Positions 25,401-39,400 of a stretch of 64,000 nucleotides of DNA are shown here, piece after piece (the stretch's first letter is position 1; the number at the start of each line of letters is the position of its first letter). The DNA lies in contig JAJNNQ010000126.1 in the NCBI GenBank assembly GCA_027886175.1, positions 248,001 through 312,000 of the forward strand. The letters are read 5' to 3'. Below the pieces are notes generated by a model, which was given only the letters and a program-made list of their open reading frames with translations, did no database searches and was not told the DNA's origin. A program made the translations under genes and the position numbers. The stretch is from Phylloscopus collybita (Eukaryota > Chordata > Aves > Passeriformes > Phylloscopidae).

Positions 25401-26497
25401 GGACAGGCAACATCCTGAGACTTTGAGTCAGAATGAAAATCAACAACCAGAGCTCACATCTTCCTCTGGCACCAAGTCAAACCCTGGACCAGATCACTTC
25501 TCTGCAGCTTGGGCTTTCCATATGCATGTTCCCTAGCTGTCTGTAGGGATTTTCAAGTGGATCTTATGACCACCTTCCTAGTGATATTCCAAAGTTTATA
25601 TTCCTAGAGCATGGGAGTTTTGGAAGGGCTGTGGTAGACTTTCAAAAGGTAGATGTTCAAAATCCAGCACTGTTTGGGAATGATCCTCAACACTCTCCAC
25701 ACACTCCTGGTCATAGCTCTGTGGAAGTGATGACACTGAACCAAGATGAGGAAAAAGTCTCCATCATATTTTCAGCCTAAAGCTCTGAAAACACAATGAA
25801 TTTGTGAACCCCAAGCTGCACAATGCTGTTGGGTGGCACGCTCCTCACTGCAGCAGACTGCAACAAGAAGGGCCCTCAAAAGTCGTGTACCACTGAGGGC
25901 CATTGTCATGGCAGCTCTGTTTGCCTTGTGCAAAAACAAACAAACAAAAAGCAGATATGACAGCTGTCTCATCAGATGCTCTGAGTCAATTACTTGAAGA
26001 AGAGCTAAAAATAAGGTCATCCTGAATTTACCTCCTGTGAAGCAAACTAATCCAGAACAACTGCTGTATGTTCCTATGCCTTCAAGAGCACCGTGTTCTA
26101 GACAAAATAGTAAACCAGAATTTTAGATGAGAGAGGGTAGACAAAAAAAAAAAAAAAAAAGCATTTCCAAGGATTCAATGACCAGGAAAATTAAATAACC
26201 AAGTATATGGCCTCCAAGGAAAAGGACAGATTATTCCCCAGAGTTCCACCACCAGCTTTCAACAGAACAGCTTTCCCTAATTAAACTTCAAACCAATCAT
26301 GGTAAGACATTTGTCAGTGTCTAAGAAACAAAGCAGTTTGTCCTAGCATAAGGAAGACAAGGGGAGGGCAAGCAGGACACAGGCAGGGCTGGTCAGGATG
26401 TTCTTCTCTTCTGACATTTATCTATGGCTTGCATATTCAGCACTGGCATTGAACACAAACTCTACTAAAGGCAGCATACACAAATGGCAGTATTTTT
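22481..26497. other. Gene-free stretch
   Basis: No recognisable gene. A short CAGA microsatellite lies around 24060-24080 and an A18 run at 26143-26160. The 144-codon plus-strand frame at 24450-24884 matches no family I know and has no convincing splice borders. Confidence 0.65.
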
Positions 26498-27180
26498 GGA
26501 ATCATAAAATGGTTTGGCTTGGAAGGGACATTAAAGATATCTCATTCCAGCCCCCCTGCCATGGGCAGGGACACCTTTCACTAGACCAGCTTGCTTCAAG
26601 CTCCATCCAGGCTGGCCCTGAACCTTTCCAGGGATGGGGCACCTGGGACTTCCCTGGGCAATCTGTTCCAGTGTGCCTCACCACCCTCATAGTAAATAAT
26701 TTTTTCCTAGTATCTAATCTAAACCTGCCTTCTTTCAGTTTTAATCCATTCCACTCAGTCCTGTCGCTACACGCTCTTGTCACAAGTCCCTCTCCCTCTT
26801 TCTTGTAGGCTCCCTTTAGACAGTGAAAGGCAGCAATTAGATCACCCTGAAGCCTTCTCTTCCATAGATTGAACAATCCCAATTCTTTCAGCTTTTCCTC
26901 ATGGACAGATGCTCCTTCCCTCTAACCACCTTGGTGTCTCTCCTCTGGACTCACTGCAGCATCTCCCTGTCCCTCCTGTGCTGGGAGCCCAGAGCTGATG
27001 CAGCACTGCAGGTGGGCTCTCAGCAGAGCAGAGCAGAGGGGCAGAATCCCCTCCCTGGCCCTGCTGCCCACCCTGCTCTGGATGCAGCCCAGGACACGTT
27101 TGGCTCTCAGGGCTGTGAGTGCCCATGGCTGGGTCATGTCCAGCCTCTCATCCACCAGTATTCCTGTCCTTTCTGCCATG
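26498..27180 (-). mobile_element. 5'-truncated CR1 LINE
   Basis: This is a non-LTR retrotransposon copy lying on the minus strand. Its 3' end is at about 26498-26510, where the reverse complement reads CCATTTTATGATT, the typical degenerate CR1 terminus of ATTCTATG-like units. The upstream part, read on the plus strand, follows the familiar avian CR1 pattern, including CCCCTGCCATGGGCAGGGAC and CCTCACCACCCTCA. Homology stops near 27180, so it has lost most of its 5' portion, as usual for CR1. This is the main evidence that the window is avian or at least from a reptile-lineage genome. Confidence 0.95.
26502..27179 (-). pseudogene. CR1 ORF2 C-terminal remnant, broken
   Basis: The minus strand of the CR1 copy encodes the end of the CR1 ORF2 polyprotein (endonuclease plus reverse transcriptase) in two frames. 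The upstream piece (26922-27179) contains DERLDMTQPWAL and RVLGCIQSRV, matching the region after the reverse transcriptase core. The downstream piece (26502-26882) begins GLFNLWKRRLQGDLI and continues with SDRTEWNGLKLK and RKKLFTMRVV, matching the extreme C-terminal region. The frame break between them and the missing catalytic core make it a dead fragment. Confidence 0.85.
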
Positions 27181-27479
27181 AAATAAGTAGTGAGACTCTC
27201 CTAACAGTATTAATACACTCACTCTCTCTCCACATACAGAACACCACCGCCCCACTCCAAAACCTTAAACACTAGATTTTCATGCTCCAGCTCACAGACA
27301 TTAAGGTTGCAGCCTAACAACAATCTTTCAAAGCAGAAAAACAGACGTGTGCACAGTGTGATTGTCACTGTACGTTTCCCTTGAGCCGCTAAAAAAATGT
27401 CACCTACATGCAAAAGTTCCATCTACCCACACAGTGCATAAAACATGAAGGTCACTCAGCAATGTGAACCTCAGCCCAT
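27181..27479. other. Short gene-free gap
   Basis: This is unremarkable sequence between the CR1 copy and the next candidate element. I see nothing in it. Confidence 0.6.
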
Positions 27480-27745
27480 TCTGCCTGAAAAGTTGTAGGC
27501 TCCCATTTGCGAGGGCAGCCGGCAAAAGGCAGGGGAGGGAGAGCACAGAATGGAAATGCAGATGAAAAAGTCAGCACAAGCTTTGCAACGCTGCTTTATC
27601 ATCTCAGCCTCCAGGTCACCATGGATGAAAAAATCACCACTTTTAATTGTCGTCCCACCACGGCTTCTGCCGAGCAGAATTTGACTTGTTTGGGACTGTC
27701 CGGGTTGCTGCAGCAGTTTGCAATAGTTTGTGCACCATAAAGAGA
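27480..27745. promoter_or_regulatory. Candidate conserved regulatory element
   Basis: This block of about 265 bp has balanced composition, retained CpG (CCGGC, GTCGTCCC, CCGAGC, TCCGGG) and a TTTAATTG homeodomain-like word, in contrast to its CpG-poor surroundings. A 77-codon plus-strand frame (27507-27740) covers it but resembles nothing known. I favour an unmethylated or constrained noncoding element over an exon. Conservation is not tested. Confidence 0.3.
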
Positions 27746-30700
27746 AACCGACCAGGCACACACACACACACACTCTTTAATGCTCCTTCGACATTAAGTA
27801 CTGCTATTCAAAAACAAATCACCACTTCAAGCCACAAGTACTCTCCCATCTAGATATATTTTAAATAGTCCATTAGATTGTAAATCCAAAACCTACACAG
27901 TGACACAAACCTGATCTGGTTTCACTATTTCCTGAAAAAAAAACAAAACAAACCCCACCAAGTATGAAAAACTTACAGGGCTGTTAGTCCACCGTTTCTC
28001 TCTGGCACACGGTACATTATTTAGCTGCAATGCCTGAAACAGTAACTTGACCTCTCTGGGAAGGTGGGCGGTATTATTCAAGCTGAAACATTAGAAACAT
28101 GCATAATTACTCTGGGTATTCGCCACACATTCTTTCATCCGTAAACCAATATGAATGGAAAAGTCACACTGACACTCCAGGCTTAGATCATATCCCAGAC
28201 ATCAATTACAAAGATTTTTTTATTTTTTTTTTTCACGAGGTACCAGGAGAACAAAATTTCTTTGAGAGAAATTTTCTCTGGACTTAACTGTGCATGTTAC
28301 CAAGACAAAATGCCAGTGCTGCCAGCTCAAAGCCAAGACTTCAGCAGGTTAAACCATGAATTTTGAGCTTACTGCCCCACCACTGACAATGCTGTCATTT
28401 TCTTTTCCTTCAACCCCACAAACCCACTGCATCCATTCATGTGGCACTTCTGAGGATGCTGTAGCACCAACCACATCCCCTTGTTCACCATCCACCCCCT
28501 TCCTGCAGGGTGATGCCTCAACACACCTGTGTGGTGCCTGCCTGCTCCTCAGCAAACCCAAGGACCCTTGGCAGAGTCAGACCATCCACAGGGCTGGGTG
28601 GGATAAAAACCCACTGGAAGGTAAACAGGCAGATGAAGCAGGAAGAAAAGAGACCATATTTGCTCCTGATTCCAGAGGCATCTGCAGCTGCCTGTGCTTA
28701 TGGCAGTTCCCCCTTCACACCAAGCAGACCGAGTGTCCTCTGCACACAACCTTGTCTTCCCTTCAAGGATAAAGCAGCACTCGCCTTTCAACCTTTTGGG
28801 TGGCAGAACCACGAGAAAAATTTAATACTACAATCCAATATCCACAGCTGGAGCTGTGAAATATACATTTTCAGTACTTATAAGGCTTTCAGTACTTCTT
28901 AAGGCTAACGACACAAATTTTTTTCTGAAGAGGGAGAAAATGCTGTTCACACGACAGAAGAAGTGCACACACACACTAGTTTTCTCTAAGTTCTCCTACT
29001 CCTCAAAATCAAGACTTGGCTGCACTCCTGACCAAGTGAGAAGCAGCAATACCTACAGCTGTTCTGACCCAAATTGCCCCTGAGCTTATTTTGATGCTAA
29101 CATCTACATGTTGCTGTTTTGGGCAACCAACCTGATCAGCCCCCTTGCTGCAATGGAACTTCCAGAGCTCTTCATTCAGCCCATTTCACTCTTGGTGCTT
29201 GGCACAGATAAATGTGGAGTACAAGATATTCATTTCAGCTAACTGCCCGGGTATTGGGGACAATGCATGCATCTGGAACACTGTTACAGCAAAGATACAT
29301 GAATAATTCTAGAATCATTCTTCTGCTTTATTTTTTCAAGCAGTCCAGCTCCCTCCACCTCTAGTTCATCACTTTATAGTCCCAAAACTTTGGAAACTGT
29401 AGCAATGCACGCGGTGAAGCACCTCTTGACATTTTAAGTCAGATTTTGTAGTATGGACAATGTGTTTTTCCCTTTATGCAGGATAGCCATGTATGTCAGG
29501 GAATACAAGTTGCAACAGTAACCTCATAGAAAGTAAAACTTCAGGGCAGTATTTTCCACATATATTTGAAATTTCAAGGTATCAAAACTGGTCCGTGTTA
29601 AGTTATTTTGACCATGTAACCAGAACTTGCTGGAGATTTTTTTGGTAGGTTTTTGTAAACAGTGGTTTATGCAGAGTGTAAAACCTGTGCACTTTCTTAC
29701 ACATGTGTGAAAAATGTGGACAGCTTTATTTTGAAGATTCTCTTCCTCCTCCACATAAACTAAAAAAAACCCCAAAAACAAAAAACACTAAAAGATGACA
29801 GAGCAACCATCTTAAGCCTTACTTAAAATGTCTATTCAAAAGGTCTGAGGTATGCAATGAAAATGCTTTAAGTCAAAAAAAAGTGGCTTGCAGTGAAGAG
29901 AGGAAGCAGAACAAAGATCTGAGTTTGCATCAGATGTTGGTGGCAATCATTTAATTGCCAGTGTTTAAAAGCAGGAATTTCTCCAGTCTGTTTTAGTATT
30001 TGCTATTCCAGCAAACACAAATAAAGGGAAAAGTCAGCATTAAAGTTTAAGATTCCAGTTTTGAAGCAGTTTGGTAACAGCCTTCCCCAAGTCACTCTCC
30101 TGGGAAAGAGTTGCTAGAGAACAGAGCTAATTAGGGCTTGTCAGTTAAGCTCTCTCTCCTGCTTTGTTCAGAAAACCTGGACAAATAGCTTATCCATGGA
30201 TAGACCTGGAGGCCTTTCACAAATATTTTGTATTCCACAGCAAGCTTAGGCACATTGCATAAACATCTGGAGTAGGCACTAGAAACGTGAACACCTCCCT
30301 GCTCTGCCCTGCAGCGAGTGTCTGCACGACACTTTCATCAGCAGTGACAGAAACAAACCAGTATTATTGTGGGCTTCCATCCAAAAAAAATGTATAGTCA
30401 TGTATAGACTGTCTGTATGCACACCAGGATTTGGGGTAAAAGGGAGGAGGGGTAATTCAAGTGCACAAACAAGTGTTCCAGTTTTCCTTCTCAGTACTTA
30501 AGCTCCGAGAGAAAGAAGGAAAGAAAGAGCCTTGTATCATTATTAAAAGAGAGACCATTTCCAGAATGATTGTAGACTAAACTGCTTTGGGGGGGAAACA
30601 GCAGTGAAAACAGGTATGTTCATATTTTCCCTGGAGGTGCAGTCCAGTCTGGGAGTGCTCTTAGCCTTTGGAAGTTCAGAAAAAGACAAATCACCCAGAG

Positions 30701-33143
30701 GTACTCTGGCACCACCCCAGATCAAGAGCACAGAGAAAACCACAGACACTGCATGAAACAGGGGCACCTACAAAACGTCCCTGCTCTGTTGACCATGCCA
30801 GGGCCCAGGACAGATGAACCAGTTGCTCACAACAGAGCAGACACTTTGATACCACATTTCACAGCGGAGCTGTACTGGAGCCAAGAATCTACTTGCTCCA
30901 GGAGCCAAGCTATATATAAGGAGGGAAAGGCACACAGCTCTCTCTAGAATGCTTTCCCCAGACTCCTAGAAAAGCAACATCTGTACCTTCAGTTTCACTG
31001 CAATTCTGCAGGCATATTTGCAGTCTATCAAGCCTAACCAAGGAGCAATTTTTTGTGTATTTATTTTTCAAATCTGCAGAGCTGTACCTTACCCTACATT
31101 ACAGCAGCTGCATAATAGGTGCAGTGTAGCTACCTCAAAATATTACCAGGGAAACAAAGTCTTTCTCCTCACTGCTGCTCCACAGGAGAGCACCGAAGGC
31201 TTCTGCTGAGAAAGACAAAAGGCAACAGCAAACAACCAGTGTGATAAACTACCATTCACATTTTACTCCAAGGAGCAGTAATTATTCATTCAAAAACACA
31301 CAAAATCCATGCATGTGCTGAACATGAAAGAAGCTGTCCTGAGAGCTAGATGCTCTGAGCTCACATTTCAAAGCAGTGCAGTATCATTCTGTTAATCTTT
31401 TGGGAAAACCAGCATGGATATTCTGCTGCAATGTAATTAAGGCAGGAATTCCAGCCCCTCCATTGTGACCTCCGCAGAAACCCCAGGGGTCAAGCGTAGT
31501 AAGTAGCCTTTACCCTGCTACAGTGCTAATACAGCTGTACTATGAACAAAAAAAAAACCTCCTGCAGCAATAGCACCAACAAGCTTCAGCGAGGGAAGGG
31601 GGGACACGTAGACACACTCAAAGATGCACTGCCACAAAACAGCTTCCATCACACCCATAAAGTTGGTTTTTCTAAAGGTAGTTGCAGGAATTTAATTTTT
31701 ACTGTGGAAAAAGGTTGACATATTTACTTTCCTGCTTTACTTCTCAGCAAATGTCCATGCCTATCAAAACAGCAATTAATGACATGCTTTCTTAGAGCAA
31801 TGTTTAGTGAACAAAATGAAGCCAAGGGAAAGGTGACTTCTTGTTCTCCCAGTGAAGTCCTACACAGAGAGAGGGAGAGTGGGCCAGCATCAAATCATGC
31901 AAAGAGATAATCAGGTAGGGTGGTTTTTTTTTCTTATTCTTACCCTTCGCAATCTGAGAAGAGTGAAAGAGGACACCACCTAGCAAGAAGGTTGCTAATT
32001 AATTCCTCCTCACCCAGGCATTGCAAAGCTTCTAGCTGCAAAGGACCTGCTTAGCTAGGAATAAGTACTTGATAGCATTTTGACAAGGGGCTTCATTTGT
32101 TTTGAAAAAATGCCATTAAAAAGACACTATCATCTCAAGATTTTCTCTACCAGCAGCGAGAAAAAGTGAGTAAAGCTCCGTGGCTCTGGCCTGACTAATT
32201 TTCAAGGCACCAACTTACCCTGCACAGTGAGTTTGGTGGGAGGTCAGCATACCAAAGGCATAGATGCTTTCAAACGCATAATGAAGAGATCTCATATCTC
32301 TTAGTTGAACAAGTTTCCCTGAAATAAACTATTTCTGAACAAGTTGCAACAGGGTAGAGATGCCTTGCTGTAAGGGCAGGGCCAGATTGCAGTTGCAAGT
32401 GACATGCCAGTTAAAGACAAGGATAGCTAAAGCACTTTAAAAACCAAGGAAGCAGGACTCTGTTGTTCTAAGTGTCAGTTATCTTGGATCAAGGGCTAAA
32501 AAGGGATGCTTGGATATAGCACTAAAATAGACGAGTCACACAGAAGAAAAACACTCCACAAAAGGAGTGTTCAGCACACTTTTCACACTATGGATCTCGG
32601 GCATTCTGCAAAGACTCCTCTGTTAGTACTGGCACAGTACAAGTTCCAATAGCATAAGTCAAAACTCCGGGCTGTCATTAGGCAGATACATCCAGAAGTC
32701 AAGCATTCTCTGAAACATCTGCACTCAGCTGCAGCATTTTGGAGTGGCAGAGGGACATCTCAACCATTAAAAAGGTAAATAAAACATCCACCTGCCTGAA
32801 CAAAAGCTCAGTAATCCAACATACTGTTTCTCCTTTTCATTCCATTTATGACTGAGGTGTCCCCCATTTTAGCTAGGACAAAAGCCATGGAGTTATGTAA
32901 ATTAACATTTTGGGTGGATTTTTTTTTTTAACGAGGAAGGACAAGCTACAAACTTGTGCCACACCCAAAGTAGCTCTAATCTCATTGCCCTTTTCCAGTT
33001 ACATTAGTAGCTCCCAGCACTGCTTCTCTTCATTTTTGCTTTATCCAGAGTGAAGCAGGAGCACCAAGACCATGTCTTCACAACTGCATGAGTACAATTG
33101 GGTAACAGGCCAACTGGACAAACAGAGGTAATGGAAACTATCC
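27746..33143. other. Gene-free stretch with TATA-like word
   Basis: This holds a short CA microsatellite at about 27757-27771 and otherwise ordinary AT-rich DNA. A TATATATAAG word at 30911-30920 resembles a TATA box on the plus strand, but no CpG-rich or exon-like sequence follows, so I do not call a promoter. I recognise no gene. Confidence 0.6.
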
Positions 33144-33168
33144 TTTTTTTTTTTTTTTTTTTTTTTTT
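33144..33168 (+). repeat. T25 homopolymer
   Basis: Twenty-five uninterrupted T are followed by AATGTGTGTGTT. On the minus strand this is an A25 run. There is no adjacent coding remnant to make it a retrogene tail. Confidence 0.9.
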
Positions 33169-33324
33169 AATGTGTGTGTTATCACCCTCTAGATACACAG
33201 AGCTCAATGCACTGGAGATGTGCAGCCTAGCCAGCTGTGTTTTCTCACACACCTTTCATCCCTTCATCCCCATCCTTTTCTTTCTACCCACCTACACAGC
33301 CATTTCAGCCACCTATTCCCCCCT

Positions 33325-33347
33325 CCCCCCCCCCCCAAAAAAAAAAA
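33325..33347 (+). repeat. C12-A11 homopolymer junction
   Basis: Twelve C run directly into eleven A. A larger version of the same structure (C15 then A22) sits at 50759-50795, beside the CpG island. Confidence 0.9.
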
Positions 33348-36300
33348 GTTATATTTTCTGGTCTTACAGCACACAAATTTCATTGAAATCTGAGAAGCAA
33401 GAATGTTCTACTTTGTTTGAACCTGAAGACACCTGCAGCTCAGTCTCAGGTGAGCAATTCAGAGCCAATAGTAAGAAAATGAAAATGTCAAGGACCAGAT
33501 ACTGCCTTGAAACAAACCAGACTTTGTGCTGGGCAAGCAACAGGAATACTATTTGCTTTGCTTTCTTTCCTTTTAAAGCAGAGACCTTCACTGTAAAATA
33601 CATAATTCTAGGTTAATGAGTCTCTCTCCTCAAGCTCCTCCCTGACAAACTGACTGGCTTGAAGCCCTTCTTTGGACAAGAAATCAGGAAAAGGTAATTT
33701 AAAAGACCCTGAAGATGCAGCAGGCTGGATCAAGAACCATGATCCAGAACCCAGGCTGGGTAGGCAGCTGCCCTCTGGCTGATTACCAGGCATTTCACAC
33801 CAAGGCTATTCCATCTGAAGAACATTACAGAGAACAAAAGGCATAGGGACACATTTCCTACTGCATTCTGTTACTTCTTCTCAAAAGCAGTAAAATGCCC
33901 CGTGTGTTTTGAGTGTGAGAATGAGGGCGAGTCCTTCTGTACTTGCAATAAACACACTTGTGCACATTCCTTCCTTTCATGCTGTCTACATCTCTACTTG
34001 GCACTGCAAGCTGTTGCAGGATGACTCAGCTTGTTACTGATTAACATCTCACTTTGTGTCTTTTCTGTGTGCCTGGATCCAGCTCTTCTCACATCCATCA
34101 GGCATCCTGACACCAGGCATTTCTTTCCATTTCGCCCCCCAGGTGCACCAGGCAAACAGGAACTCAACAGCCCAGAGCTCACCATGTACCACCAATTTAC
34201 TTCTCCCCTCGCCAGAGCACAAACCCTCCTTCGAGCTACACAGTGCTGCTGCCTTTCACATCCCCGAAGGCACTGCAGGCAGCAGGACAGGGTTTGCCAC
34301 CCCAGATTTCCATGCCTTGCTCTCCTTCCATGTGATGTCAAGAAAAGGCATCACGTCAGATATCTCCAGATACCTGAGAGATCCTGGTAGCTGAGCCACC
34401 AAGCAATGCATCATCCACTTGTTCCTAGAGAGCAGGGCCTGGCCTTCCTGCCCAGAGAGGGTAGGTGTGCACATAGAGAGTGGGGAATTACTTTAGGGTG
34501 ACTGAGAAACATGGTAATTCAAGTCAGAGAGCAGCAAAAGAAACGCGTACTTCGGTTTTGGGGATGTGTCACCCAAATAAATTTTTTATAGAAACAAACA
34601 AACAAACCAACCTATTCCTAAATATCGAAGAGAATGTGTCCATCCTTCATAATGGGACTGCTGTCTCCAATAGTCACCTAGAGCTGTGTGCTCTCATGGA
34701 CAAAAGGAACCAACCCCTGCCCCCAAGCAGCTTTCTTGTAACAGCTTCTAAAAAGTGATGTTACCCAGCCACCACCTCACTGCCTGATCTCCCCCCCTCC
34801 CAACTTATCCTCAGGCATCAACACAACCTTACTCAGCTTTATTTCCTCACAGAACACATTCCCTAGCTGAAGAAGACCACCTCCCCCTGTGCCTGCAGCT
34901 CACGCTTCTCCCACCAGCACAGACACGTACACACCTGTCCCAAGAACAGCACCCTACCTGTGCTCCAGGGAACAAAGGAATCCCAGGCACAGGATCTCAC
35001 CCCTTCTCTCTCACTCTCCTCCCACAGCATGGCATTTCCAATAAAATATTTGCAAACACACAGACACACAAGCTGTGAACACTGCCAAGTCCTGCCCAGG
35101 GGGTCTTACCTCACTGCATTTTTGCACGGCACGGTGAGCACCTGTAAACCTGCAATTCTCTGAGAGCAGTGCACAGGTGGAGTCACATCTCCACAGGGTC
35201 ACAAAGCCCCCAAAGGCCAGTGCAGTGCCAAGTAACATGCAACTCTTCTTTCAGAAACAGAGGCAGAAGAGAGAAGTCACTGCCAACATTGGAAGCTTGT
35301 TTGCTGCTTTCAGAATTGTACCAGGAGATGAGCTAAGAGATCTTTTGCCACCTGCATGCAACTTACTGGCACACCTGATCTAATTTCCAAATGTGATCTC
35401 TAACAGTCTATGCAGGCTGCTCTGTAAAATTAGCAGTGTCAACCCCAGTTTTATTGGGTTATAACCAAAAATCACTCCTGTGCAAGGACCACTCCGTCCC
35501 AATAAATATCAGACAATATTTGCATATGCATCAAACCCACAGTTTGGCAAAAAAAAGTTAATTTACCCAAGAGCGCTTTGATCCTCTGACAAATCATTTC
35601 CTGATTAAAGCTGAAACAACAAAAAGGACTTTGGACACCAACCAGCTGTCACACTTGTGTTGTGAGCTGGCACTAAATCCCACAAAGCCTGGGAGGAAAG
35701 ATTTAGGTGGTGGGAGGGGAGCAAACGGTCTATTTGCATTCACAGCATGCAAGTTCCTTCTGGAAAGGGAATTCCTTCTCTTGCTACCTATCTGAAGCAA
35801 GCAAACAGAACAGGGATCCATCAAAACTCACCAAAAGGACAGCAAGCAACTGCAGGACACTTTGGCAGTACTGAAGTATTGCAAAACTTACTGGATGCAC
35901 TACAGCTGGGGGTGTTGTATGTTAGAGGAGTTTTTTGTTTTGTTTCTGGTTTGGTTTTGTTTTGCTTTGCTCTCCAAAGGTTGTTTAGAAACTGAAAAAT
36001 TTCCAAGCGCAGTGACCCATTTGAAACCTTTAGGCCTGAGCTGAGTGAGAGGAAAACAAAAAATGAGCTTAACAAAGATCTGAGCAGCTGGGAAAAGTGA
36101 AGGCAGAGCTGAGGTTTAGTGGTCATCTCCTTTTTTCTTATTAAAACGAAGCATTCAGTTACTTGTAACCATTAAAAAAAAAGTCCTGATGCTAGCAGAC
36201 TTCCTTCAACGTGCTTCATCAGATAGTCTCTCATTTATTAATATTTTCCTGTGCTTCTACTGGCAAATAGAACATTTGGCAATTAAAAAGAAATGCAGCT

Positions 36301-36363
36301 TGGGGGGATGAAGATTAGAAGCATATTTTGCTACATAGTTCTGGTATGATGAACTCTTAATTG

Positions 36364-36407
36364 AAAAAAAAAAAAAAAAAAAACCAACCAAACCAAAACC
36401 CAAACAT
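36364..36407 (+). repeat. A21 run with CCAACCAAACC tail
   Basis: Twenty-one A are followed by CCAACCAAACCAAAACCC. It shows the same A-run plus A/C tail organisation as the tracts at 2987 and 42442. Confidence 0.85.
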
Positions 36408-39400
36408 TATTAATCCAAGGTGTTGAAAGAAACAGTCCACAAAATGAAATAATTTCTTCCAAACTTCAGCCTCATTTTAACTGATGTGTTTTATCACCAG
36501 GCTTTGAGAAATTGGTTCTACAATCTCATTAAATCAATAGCCCATAATACACAAAATAAAAGAGACTGACTAACCCCTTGAGATGCTCCCAGTATTGTGC
36601 TGTTTATTAACTTACTTTTACTAGAGATATCATAAAGCTGAACTCCTGAAATCTCTCCTTGTGACAGACTTGTTACCCTTCTATTCTTTCCCATTAAAAC
36701 AAGTTTTCTCGGCAGTCAGCTCTCAGATGTGTTGCTTGACCTGCCACTTGCCTACTTCCAACGAGATCAGTATCTTCAAACTTCGAAGCACAAAGGGACC
36801 AACCTGACAAAACTCATGCCTGGCACTTTGAACTGCCTAACACCAGATCCAGAGCTGACATTACTGGAAGCCTTTCACAGGGCTCTGTTGTGATGCAAAT
36901 AAAGTACAATCCCCAGACACAAAAAAGTCATTAAACCGGAATTAGGAGTTATAAGTAACTGGCAAGCCCAGAGAAAAATCTGGGTTAAAAGGAGCACTAA
37001 GGAAAGAGAGTGGGATGGGGGTGTACAGTGGCACTCCAGCAAACAGGTACGAGGTCCATAGGCTCAGCTGGCTTGGCTTCCACAGCGTGAGCTGCGCACT
37101 CACATCACCCTTCTGCCCCCAAAAGCTTGACAGACTGTGCCATCCAGCCCTGCCCGTGGGCTGAGAGCACTGACAGCACTTTCAGCCTCTGGCCATTGGC
37201 AGGCAGACCAGGCTAATGCCAGCAACAAGCCAAGCTCTGTGTCCGACCTGCAGCCAAGGCCGGCCAAGCTCCCTCTCCCAGCAGCTCCCCAGCTGCTGAC
37301 CAAACAGGGAATTGAGCAAACAGGGCAACAGCAAACACTCACATGCTATTAGGTCAGGAGTTAAAATATCTCAGTGACCTGCAACTTCCATCATGAACAA
37401 GGGATGATAAATGCCAGAGCCTTAGTGAATACAAACTCGTCTACAAAAAGAAAAACCCATCCAGGCTCTGATGCAATTTCTGCCGCTTCCAATAGACAGC
37501 TAGGCAAAAAGTAAAGAGGGTTTTCCTTCACTCTCCAAAAAAAAAAACCCCAAAAATTAAAAAAATAAATAAATAAACCACCAAAAACAAACACAAACCA
37601 CCATGATGTAAAAATGAAGTTCTCAAGAAGGGATCAAGGAAATGGATCGATCTAATGAAGGCTTCCTAGATCAGAGAGAAGCTCAGCATGTCAAGCATAG
37701 CAAGACAAATACTTCCCCATTTTTGGTGGTGAGAAGCCAGGCAGCTAGGAACCTCTTTGTAACTCCTTCAACATCAGCACTAATCACCCAATCCATCAGC
37801 ACCATCCAACCTGAGTCCTGACTGGGCCATCCAAGATGAACTGCAAGTCTACCATGCAGCACAACAGCCTTCTTTCCACAGGAGCAAAACATAATTCATA
37901 CAAGAATAGTCCCAACACAGACTGGGGCTATTCCTGACCCAGAACTGTATGCAGCCCTGTAACAACCAGCTCTGAACTAGCACGTTAGCAGTGAAAGGAA
38001 ATCAAGAGATCTGTTAAAAAAAAAAAAAAAAAATCACACATAAATCAGCCTAGAAGAGTGTTCACAGCTAAGAAAACACCAGATTCCTGCAGCAAGCAGG
38101 AGGCACGTGCTTTGTGCCACAAGCACAGCTGGTCACAGCCCATGGCCAGAGGAGAGGGCAGTGAGGGGGCTAATCCACAGCCCCCAGTACCCAGCTGCAA
38201 ATAAGAGCACTCACTAGAGCAAGCAAGGCACTTCAGCGTTTGTGCTGTGACCCCTGGCCACTCTGTGGTTTATCCTGGGTTGCATTCTGCTGAGAAGACA
38301 ACCAAAATTCAGGTTCTCAGACACTCAGGGACAAGACAAGGTCATGCCAACACTCCTTGCCAGAAAAGAAGTTCTCTCTACTGCCAAGAAGTAGTATGTG
38401 TACCTTTTATTAGCTACACAAACTTCCGTTCAATGCTGAGCCTTGCACTTGGTACCCAGAATTGTCCACTGTATCTTCCTTTCTCCACTTCCAAACCAGA
38501 ACATTTTGTAAGACTGCAACAGCCTAAAAAGTCGTGGCAGTCACCCACTGCTGCTGTGCTACAGTGACAGGCAGCTGTGTCTTTTTCCCCCCCGCTCCAC
38601 TTCCAGTGACAAGAAAAGGAATTGCACTACTGGCTCACTACTCCTGCTCCTGCAACAGCCCCAGGAGACAAAGTTCAAAACTGGCAGAAATTTTGATGAC
38701 AGGCTGAAAATGTGAAGCAAAGGACAGTTTCTCAAGAAAAAGTTATACTTGTCAGATTAGACAGAGGAGCCTGAATTCTGTCAGAGACAGCTCTTTCACT
38801 TCTCCCTCTTATTTCTTCCATTTTCTTCTTGGTGACACCCCCCCCCCCTTTTCTGTATTGTCTTAGAGACTTGGATTGAACAGAGCAAGCATTCAGGGGC
38901 AGGGTGAAAGAGGAGGAGCAGGCATGACTTGATGGGCACTGAACAAAGTGTGTGCTAGATAGAAAAGTTACAGGAAATAAAAGGAGTCTGGGGAGCTGAG
39001 ACAGAGGAATAGCAAAAGCATGAGAACAGCCAAGATGCTTCACAGACATGTCTGGGCAGACGTTCAAGGCCACGAGGTAAAACTACCAGAAGCCAGGAGT
39101 TACATTATGCTTCTTTGTACTCCAGTAAAACCTACCCTGAACATCTCCAGGGAGGGACCCACGGGCAGCACCACAACTTCCACTCAGTGACTTACAGAGA
39201 TGGGAGAAACCAGCTGTGTTAGACATCCAGGACCCCCCTAATCCCTCTTAATTAATAAGCAGCTGGTGATCAACCTGAGTTAAGATGAGGCAATGGGCAC
39301 AGATGGGCAGTGAACTCACCAGCTTAGTCATGAGGGTGGCTGGCCAGCAGGGTCTACTTAGAGCTGCGCACTGAACGTGTTTAACCTCCAGTATCAAAAC

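Noticed and set aside
30911..30920. TATATATAAG as a plus-strand core promoter
   Set aside because: No CpG enrichment, exon-like sequence or open frame follows. Such words are common in AT-rich DNA.
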